Below are positions 6,079-11,004 of a stretch of 11,004 bases of DNA, piece by piece (the stretch's first letter is position 1; every line of letters begins with the position of its first letter). The notes under the pieces were generated by a model, which was not told the origin of the DNA, did not search any database, and worked only from the letters and a program-made list of their open reading frames with translations. The DNA comes from Dysgonomonas gadei ATCC BAA-286. Lineage in GTDB: Bacteria > Bacteroidota > Bacteroidia > Bacteroidales > Dysgonomonadaceae. The DNA is taken from the NCBI RefSeq assembly GCF_000213555.1, contig NZ_GL891982.1, positions 379,970 through 390,973 of the forward strand. The letters are read 5' to 3'. The position numbers and the translations under genes were made by a program.

Positions 6079-7632
6079 TTAGTGAGAGTCCTCCGGACCT
6101 TTTTTAATCTGATTGAGCATAATACGGATCTCTGCAATAAGCAAAGCTGTAAACAGAGCCAGGAATAAGAAGAATGATATCATTACCGATTTAACGGAAA
6201 TGGCCGAAACAGCTGCCTGTAATGGTAATACATCCTGTATAGTCCAAGGCTGACGCCCTATTTCGGCAACCATCCAGCCGGCCTGACCTGCAATGTAGGC
6301 CAAAGGAATAGTCCACAGACATGCCCATAGAAGCCATTTCTTGTTTTCAATATCTTTATTCCTATACACAAAGAATGATAGTACGACGAACAATAATACA
6401 AACCAGCCACCAAGATAAACCATGATGTGGAACGGCCAGTATACTAATGGTATATTCGGTATCAGCTGATCCGGAGTATCCAGATAACCGTATCCGAAAT
6501 ATGAATAATTAGCCTTCAATGCTTCTTTATATTCATTGGCAGCAGTTTCATTTCCGTCTTTTTTAGCCTTTTTATAATCTGCCAATGCCTGAATCGCCGC
6601 TTTTCCTTTGATCTGCTTTTCTGCAAACGAAAGCGCAGTAGAACCATCCGGCTCTTTATATCCGCCTTCGATAATATCTTTTATTCCCGGAACATAGGCG
6701 TCTAATTCTCCAAAGCTAAGCCAAGACAAGCCTTTTGGTATGCTTATATTTATTAAATACGGGTCTACCCCGTCATTGTATGACTCTTTTGCCGGATTAG
6801 GTATAGCAAAGGCTATGAGTCCCACACCTTCTCCTCCTTCATACAGGCCTTCCATTACGGCCAGTTTCATAGGTTGCTTATCTGCTACCTGCTGAGCCGA
6901 ACCATGTCCTGTCCATGCTATAAGGAGTGACGATACCAATCCAAATCCTGCTGCAACTCTCATGCTCTGTTTAGCAAATTCTGTATCTCTCTTTTTCAGG
7001 AGATACCATGCAGCTATTCCGGCTACGAATACGGCACCGAGTATCCAGCCCGAAAGAACCGTGTGGAAGAATTTGTTGATAGCTACAGGAGACAGAGCTA
7101 TATTCCAAAAACTGATCATCTCGTTACGGGTAGTATCCGGATTGAATTCCATACCTACGGGATATTGCATCCATGCATTTGCAATAAGTATCCATAAGGC
7201 AGAAAGTGTTGCCCCGGTAACTGTCAGCCATGTAGCAGTCAAGTGAGCTTTTTTGCCAACCCGCTTCCATCCGAAGAACATAATAGAAATAAAGGTGGCT
7301 TCAAGAAAAAATGCCAACGTGGCCTCAATTGCCAATGGCGCACCAAAAATATCGCCAACAAACCAGCTGTAGTTAGACCAGTTGGTACCAAACTGGAATT
7401 CCATGATAATACCTGTAGCAACCCCTATAGCGAAGTTGATACCAAAAATGACCATCCAGAATTTCGCGGTTTTTTTCCACTGCTCGTTACCTGTACGCAC
7501 ATACATTGTCTCCATGATTGCCATTATGACTCCTAGCCCAAGGGTAAGAGGAACAAACAACCAGTGATACATTGCTGTCATAGCAAACTGGGCTCTAGAC
7601 CAGTCTATTAACGATGTACTTAGTAGTTCCAT
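6079..7632 (-). CDS. cydA: Cytochrome bd quinol oxidase subunit I (CydA)
   Basis: Haem-bearing catalytic subunit of cytochrome bd in the cytoplasmic membrane; 517 residues, normal length. By alignment to E. coli CydA the haem and proton-path residues are present: H23 (haem b595 ligand, E. coli H19), E103 and E111 in APLAIEATLAFFLEA (98-112), H190 (haem b558 ligand, H186), M404 in FHIMVYLG (haem b558 ligand, M393), and E457 in GWMVAEIGRQPW (452-463). The periplasmic Q-loop starts at DKQPMKLAVMEG (251-262). Between about 282 and 392 there is a long hydrophilic stretch, partly Lys/Ala-rich, before the next membrane segment. The enzyme has high O2 affinity and withstands NO, which suits a host-associated anaerobe. 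First gene of cydAB; the start ATG at 7632 fits the family N-terminus LLSTSLIDWSRAQFAMT. No clear -33/-7 promoter is visible; TATATTTA on the minus strand near 7655 is one base from the -7 consensus. Confidence 0.98.
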   Translation of the reverse strand: MELLSTSLIDWSRAQFAMTAMYHWLFVPLTLGLGVIMAIMETMYVRTGNEQWKKTAKFWMVIFGINFAIGVATGIIMEFQFGTNWSNYSWFVGDIFGAPLAIEATLAFFLEATFISIMFFGWKRVGKKAHLTATWLTVTGATLSALWILIANAWMQYPVGMEFNPDTTRNEMISFWNIALSPVAINKFFHTVLSGWILGAVFVAGIAAWYLLKKRDTEFAKQSMRVAAGFGLVSSLLIAWTGHGSAQQVADKQPMKLAVMEGLYEGGEGVGLIAFAIPNPAKESYNDGVDPYLINISIPKGLSWLSFGELDAYVPGIKDIIEGGYKEPDGSTALSFAEKQIKGKAAIQALADYKKAKKDGNETAANEYKEALKANYSYFGYGYLDTPDQLIPNIPLVYWPFHIMVYLGGWFVLLFVVLSFFVYRNKDIENKKWLLWACLWTIPLAYIAGQAGWMVAEIGRQPWTIQDVLPLQAAVSAISVKSVMISFFLFLALFTALLIAEIRIMLNQIKKGPEDSH

Positions 7633-7686
7633 AAATATTAGTTTTATATTAGTAAATATATGAGGATTTCTATTATTTATTAGTAG

Positions 7687-7750
7687 AAGTGAAAAACGAA
7701 AAGTGAAAAATATTTTTCATGTTTCATTTATCATTCTCCGTTTTTCACTT
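7687..7750. repeat. Nested inverted repeats between ald and cydA
   Basis: AAGTGAAAAACG (7687-7698) pairs perfectly with CGTTTTTCACTT (7739-7750), a 12-bp stem. Inside it, TGAAAAATATTTTTCA (7704-7719) is a perfect 16-base palindrome. AAGTGAAAAA also occurs twice in direct order (7687-7696 and 7701-7710). The structure lies 14 bases after the alanine dehydrogenase stop and 54 bases before the cydA start. It could slow or end ald transcription, protect the mRNA 3' end, or regulate cydA; it lacks the GC-rich stem and T run of a standard terminator. Confidence 0.65.
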
Positions 7751-7763
7751 TGCATTACCGATA

Positions 7764-8864
7764 TCAATATTCTTTATATTCAAGGCCGAATGTATGTGCT
7801 ACGGCTTTGTAAACAATATCACCTTTCAGAATGTTCAGTCCTTTCCGTAAATCTTTATGTTGGCGGCAGGCCTCTTCCCAGCCTAAGTTAGCAATACTGA
7901 GGGCATAAGGGAATGTCGCATTTGTCAGGGCCAGAGTAGAAGTCATAGGTACGGCTCCCGGTATATTTGCAACACAATAATGTACGACATCATCAATAAC
8001 GAATACAGGGTCGAGATGTGTAGTTGGTTTTGATGTTTCGAAACATCCTCCCTGATCTATTGCCACATCGACTAATACTGTTCCTGCCTGCATGATTTTC
8101 AGCATATCTTTCGATATCACCTGCGGAGCTTTATCTCCGGCAATCAAAACCGCTCCAACAATCAGATCAGCGTCTTTACACAACTCTTTAATTGTATGGG
8201 CATCCGAGTAGCGGGTAGTCACATTTGCAGGCATAATATCGCTCAGGTAGCGCAAGCGGGGCAGGCTTTTATCCAAGATAGTCACCCTGGCTCCGATTCC
8301 TGCTGCTATCTTAGCTGACTGTGCACCTACAATACCACCTCCGATAACAATCACGTGTGCCGGTTTTACTCCCGGTACTCCTCCTAAGAGAACTCCTTTT
8401 CCCAAATGCGGTTTTTCGAGAAAACGTGCCCCCTCCTGAATAGCCATACGACCGGCAACCTCACTCATTGGCACAAGCAGAGGCAGAGAACGGTCTGGCA
8501 ATTCTACTGTTTCATAAGCTATACAGATTGCCTTACTTTTTATCATTGCCTTAGTGAGTTCCAGGCTCGATGCAAAATGAAAATAAGTAAATACAATCTG
8601 ATTTTCCCTTACCAAGTCATATTCCTCTTTTATCGGCTCTTTTACTTTCACAATCATATCTGCGATAGCATAAACCTCTTCGATGCTGGAAAGAATGGTA
8701 GCTCCGGCCTCCGTATAGTCCAAATCGGTAAAACCGCTACTAACCCCGGCTCCGTTTTGTACAAATACTTCATGTCCCTCAATAACAAACTCATATACAC
8801 CTGCCGGTGTAACTGCTACCCGATTTTCAAAAGCTTTCAGCTCTTTAGGAATTCCGATTTTCAT
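7764..8864 (-). CDS. ald: Alanine dehydrogenase
   Basis: NAD-dependent enzyme (EC 1.4.1.1) that interconverts L-alanine and pyruvate plus ammonia, with NAD+/NADH; cytosolic, usually hexameric. The 366-residue length and key residues agree with M. tuberculosis Ald numbering: R15 (ENRVAVTP, 13-20), K75 in VKVKEP (72-77), H96 in TYFHFAS (93-99) and D270 in DVAIDQGGC (266-274). The Rossmann NAD loop is VIGGGIVGAQSA (173-184), with D198 at the end of the next strand (ILDKS) to hold the adenine ribose, which favours NAD over NADP. The substrate side includes the MSEVAGRMA segment (133-141). It lies 34 bases after the DUF3467 gene on the same strand and is probably cotranscribed. It likely serves alanine catabolism or NADH/NAD+ balancing during low-oxygen growth, next to cytochrome bd. 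Confidence 0.98.
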   Translation of the reverse strand: MKIGIPKELKAFENRVAVTPAGVYEFVIEGHEVFVQNGAGVSSGFTDLDYTEAGATILSSIEEVYAIADMIVKVKEPIKEEYDLVRENQIVFTYFHFASSLELTKAMIKSKAICIAYETVELPDRSLPLLVPMSEVAGRMAIQEGARFLEKPHLGKGVLLGGVPGVKPAHVIVIGGGIVGAQSAKIAAGIGARVTILDKSLPRLRYLSDIMPANVTTRYSDAHTIKELCKDADLIVGAVLIAGDKAPQVISKDMLKIMQAGTVLVDVAIDQGGCFETSKPTTHLDPVFVIDDVVHYCVANIPGAVPMTSTLALTNATFPYALSIANLGWEEACRQHKDLRKGLNILKGDIVYKAVAHTFGLEYKEY

Positions 8865-8898
8865 AAGAATCTTTTATTTATTAGTTAAAAATATAACT

Positions 8899-9213
8899 TT
8901 ATGCTTCTCCTATTGGTCCTGTTATCGGCGGAAGAAATCCGGCCGAATTATCGGCAGATACGGGTCCGTTTTGGGCTTCGAACCTGTTGATGTTTTCATT
9001 TAATGCATATAGCAAACGCTTGGCATGCTCGGGTGTTAATATTATACGTGATTTCACTTTTGCCTTCGGTAGTCCGGGCAAAATACGAACAAAGTCAATA
9101 ACAAATTCGGATGAAGAATGAGCTATAATAGCCAGATTTGAATATGTACCCTGGGCTACGTCTTCGGGTAGCTCTATCTGTATTTGATTGTCTTGTTCAT
9201 TTTTGTTTTCCAT
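8899..9213 (-). CDS. DUF3467 domain protein
   Basis: A 104-residue soluble protein of unknown function that I recognise as DUF3467. The core is IELPEDVAQGTYSNLAIIAHSS (13-34; typical E..QG.Y.N...I.H....F), then FVIDFVRILPGLPKAKVKSRI (37-57) and LTPEHAKRLLYALNENI (59-75), ending in a Gly/Pro-rich tail (PPITGPIGEA). The family is common in bacteria and in Bacteroidetes; no activity has been shown to my knowledge. No signal peptide or membrane segment. The ATG at 9213 has an A-rich leader and is followed by a polar MENKNEQDNQ stretch. The gene precedes ald by 34 bases and is probably in the same transcript. I could not find a convincing promoter in the 259 bases upstream. Confidence 0.88.
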   Translation of the reverse strand: MENKNEQDNQIQIELPEDVAQGTYSNLAIIAHSSSEFVIDFVRILPGLPKAKVKSRIILTPEHAKRLLYALNENINRFEAQNGPVSADNSAGFLPPITGPIGEA

Positions 9214-9472
9214 AACTTTTCTATTATATAAATTCTATTTGATATGCGTCTATTTTTCAATTCAAGATTCAGCTCCGCCGATTTTATCTATCATTCATCA
9301 GGTGATTGTTAATTCAATTCAGAATTTTGTATGTCTTTTATAAAAATTATCTATTGTAAACTATATAGAATATCCTTTCCTCCAGCCCTTCTTACAAAGG
9401 AACAGAAATATCGCATAAAATCAAAGGAAAGCCTATATATTTTATAACACAAATACACATATTTTAAAGCTT

Positions 9473-9904
9473 TCAGGATACCTTAAGTTCATCCTCTTCA
9501 CTTACATTATTATCAGGTAAATCTATCGGCATCAGTACCGCTTTCTTCTTTTTCTTCTTGCTCAGGACTATTATCTGGGAAATAGTGCCGATCAGCCCCA
9601 GCCCGAGCATTACAAAACGCATGGTACCATAATCAAATACGACAAATGCTGTGAAAAAAATCATACACCACATGATCCCGATAGAAACGGTTAACCCTTT
9701 CCAGCTAAATCCATCGTTAACGCGGCGAATATATTTACCCGTCAGCTTATGGTCCATTAATTTCTGATGCAGGCGCGGTGAACTTTTGGCAAATAAGACA
9801 CCCGTAAGAAGAACAAAAGGAGTTGTAGGCAGACCCGGTGTAACTATACCCAACAAACCAAGGCCGAGAGATATAAACCCTAATATTATATATACATATC
9901 TCAT
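9473..9904 (-). CDS. YbaN/DUF454 family inner-membrane protein
   Basis: A 143-residue membrane protein of unknown function. The DUF454 signature is present: YIILGFISLGLGLLGIVTPG (5-24), PGLPTTPFVLLTG (23-35), then FAKSSPRLHQKLMDH (38-52) and G56. Hydrophobic segments are at about 4-20, 27-38, 71-90 and 95-114. The protein ends in a polar tail with six consecutive lysines (116-121) after the last segment, then an acidic EEDELKV end. The poly-Lys is encoded by an A-rich run (9541-9558 on the opposite strand), a place where sequencing errors or slippage are possible. The gene stands alone on the minus strand, 259 bases from the DUF3467 gene. The family role is unknown, and neighbours give no clue. 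Confidence 0.88.
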   Translation of the reverse strand: MRYVYIILGFISLGLGLLGIVTPGLPTTPFVLLTGVLFAKSSPRLHQKLMDHKLTGKYIRRVNDGFSWKGLTVSIGIMWCMIFFTAFVVFDYGTMRFVMLGLGLIGTISQIIVLSKKKKKKAVLMPIDLPDNNVSEEDELKVS

Positions 9905-10221
9905 TTATTGTGTGTGCTTATTTTTTTGAAATCGTTTCCACAACAAAGAAATAAAAAAAGAATGAGATTTAATAATTCTATGACAAGTTTAATCTGTTAA
10001 ATGTTTTCTATATCGCAGCACTTGATATATCTACATTCTGTACCAAAGTAGAATTTTAATCGTGTAAGATCAAATCTTTTTTATCTATATATTACTTGTG
10101 AAAAAGAGTTCTTTGAAATAATGAGCAGCCTCCTCAATCCCCCAAGGGGACTTACAGAGAGGAAAAAAGTGACAGATAAAAAATAGTGGAAAATGTGTCT
10201 AGTAGTCAAGTTTTGCACATA

Positions 10222-10253
10222 AGCTATTGACTGACAACTATCAGCTAATAGCT
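10222..10253. repeat. Small hairpin with AGCTATT/AATAGCT arms
   Basis: AGCTATT (10222-10228) pairs with AATAGCT (10247-10253), and within it CTGA (10231-10234) pairs with TCAG (10241-10244) across a symmetric 2x2 internal loop. The sequence resembles the 528-560 repeat on the other side of the gene block. Function unknown. Confidence 0.45.
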
Positions 10254-10260
10254 AAAAAGG

Positions 10261-10502
10261 TGTTACTTTTGTTACTTTTTTGCTCCTTAGCGTCTTTGCT
10301 GAGTTTTTTAACCACGAAGTAAAAGGAGTAACACGGAGTTTTTTTTGTTAACGGATACAAAAATGACAAGATAAGAACGATGAAAAAGCTGTCAGATGTG
10401 TCAGGTTTTAACCAAATATAGTTAATAAATGTAAATAAACTCAATAACTAAAATCCTCGATTTCGGGTTTACCCTAAAAACTGTTACATCTGTTACTTTT
10501 TA
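10261..10502 (+). repeat. Paired hexamer repeats (6-3-6 pattern)
   Basis: TGTTAC-N3-TGTTAC followed by TTTTT occurs at 10261-10280 and again at 10482-10501. Between them TGTCAG-N3-TGTCAG occurs at 10390-10404. All have a 9-base period. The pattern resembles paired regulator sites or degenerate tandem repeats, but no gene starts nearby on either strand. It may be simple-sequence drift. Confidence 0.4.
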
Positions 10503-10549
10503 ACTATTAATGGGAATCAGTGGTCAAAGTAACTATTGTAGTATAAAAT

Positions 10550-11004
10550 TGTTCAATTCTTTTCAGCTCCACTTCGTTGCGCTTAAACGTTCATTTTGGC
10601 ATTGCCCAAAACGAACCAAAAGGCTAGCGCTTCATTCCTCGGCGACCCAAAACCGTTTCGTCGGCTGAATCAAACAAACGGGCTATCGCCCCGTTTGATT
10701 CTACGCCGCCTGCAACGGATTGGGTACCCCGCCTGCGTCACTAATGCGCAAGGGCTGACGCACGCGGGGCTAAAGCATGAAAAGACACAGTTCTGTCGCC
10801 GCATCGCGGTAACGGCCTCGGCCCTCAGGCGGGGTACCCAATCCGTAAAGCGGAGGTGTAGGGCAAAATAGGGTAGCTGCTGTACACGGCTGATAATCCG
10901 GTAAAAGATGACTCCGTATTATTTTGCCCCACCGCAGCTGCGGTTTTGGGTCGCCGGAGGGATGCAGCCTTGATTTTTTGTTTCGTTTTGCATCAAGGCA
11001 AAAT
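10550..11004 (+). repeat. Right copy of the palindromic dispersed repeat (runs off the window)
   Basis: This is the reverse complement of bases 15-469 with 17 mismatches in 455 bases and no gap; position here equals 11019 minus the left-copy position. The palindromes are kept: 10640-10655 with 10941-10956 (16 bp, perfect) and 10716-10735 with 10826-10845 (20 bp; the left copy has two more pairs, lost here by the change at 10825). Mismatches are clustered: six at 10809-10825, three each at 10632-10635 and 10659-10664, one at 10579, three at 10768-10792, and only one (10935) in the last 179 bases. The homology begins abruptly at 10550. The far end is outside the window. Confidence 0.85.
10596..10871 (+). 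other. 91-codon open frame inside the right repeat, probably not a gene
   Basis: Same length and frame as the one in the left repeat, 81 of 91 residues identical. There are 15 base differences in 276 and only two of the 12 changed codons are silent. No domain is recognisable. Both copies stay open without stops, which is the one point in favour of coding, but at this divergence few stops would be expected by chance. Confidence 0.25.

Larger units (their letters stand above)
9905..10549. other. Gene-poor spacer before the right repeat
   Basis: About 645 bases with no gene I can support. It is AT-rich with many stops. Visible items are an imperfect hairpin TCCCCCAAGGGGA near 10137-10149, a second hairpin at 10222-10253 and three paired-hexamer repeats (described separately). 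A phrase resembling ACCACGAAGTAA...GAGTAACACGGAG is at about 10311-10340. A 67-codon minus-strand frame (10241-10444) covers these repeats and shows no protein features. Confidence 0.6.

Noticed and set aside
10241..10444. 67-codon minus-strand frame in the right spacer
   Set aside because: Low-complexity, Phe/Ser/Lys-rich translation of AT-rich sequence that includes the hexamer repeats; no start context, domain or neighbour supports it.
1..11004. Composite transposon with the two repeats as terminal IS elements
   Set aside because: The repeats hold no transposase and the enclosed genes are core functions (dnaK, cydAB, ald). Independent insertions of a dispersed repeat explain the arrangement more simply.

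Overview
The window looks like a chromosomal segment from a member of the Bacteroidales, most likely a Dysgonomonas/Parabacteroides/Porphyromonas-type organism. The reasons are an AT-rich sequence, A-rich leaders in place of Shine-Dalgarno sites, a textbook Bacteroidetes promoter (TTTG, 19 bp, TATATTTG) ahead of a ferredoxin gene, and a gene set with Bacteroidetes-type CydA/CydB, a PorT-like type IX secretion barrel and a DUF3467 protein. Genus is inference only.

Layout. Positions 1-469 hold one copy of a structured, visibly more GC-rich repeat; 10550-11004 hold a second copy in the opposite orientation (17 mismatches in 455 aligned bases, no gaps). Between them lie ten ordinary protein genes: dnaK (818-2716, +); a minus-strand cluster porT-like / GNAT acetyltransferase / ygbA-like (4246 down to 2776); a 55-residue 2[4Fe-4S] ferredoxin (4539-4706, +), easily missed because it is so short; the cytochrome bd quinol oxidase genes cydA-cydB (7632 down to 4863, -); a DUF3467 gene and alanine dehydrogenase (9213 down to 7764, -); and a YbaN/DUF454 membrane protein (9904 down to 9473, -). 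Three hairpin terminators sit where plus- and minus-strand genes converge. About 650 bases before the right-hand repeat carry no convincing gene. I see no tRNA, rRNA, CRISPR array, transposase or phage gene.

How it fits together. DnaK is the general Hsp70 chaperone. CydAB is the high-affinity, NO-tolerant terminal oxidase of a microaerobic or anaerobic lifestyle; alanine dehydrogenase recycles NAD+/NADH and links alanine with pyruvate; the ferredoxin carries low-potential electrons; the YgbA-like protein belongs to a family tied to nitrosative stress. These genes are mostly housekeeping or redox functions and do not form one dedicated system.

The unusual part is the flanking repeat. Each copy is a nested palindrome predicted to fold into a branched, cloverleaf-like structure. 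It contains a 91-codon open frame whose substitution pattern argues against its being a protein. Both window edges fall at nearly the same point inside the repeat (14 bases apart in repeat coordinates), which suggests the window is a contig broken at a dispersed repeat. The repeat is the best candidate here for something undescribed.
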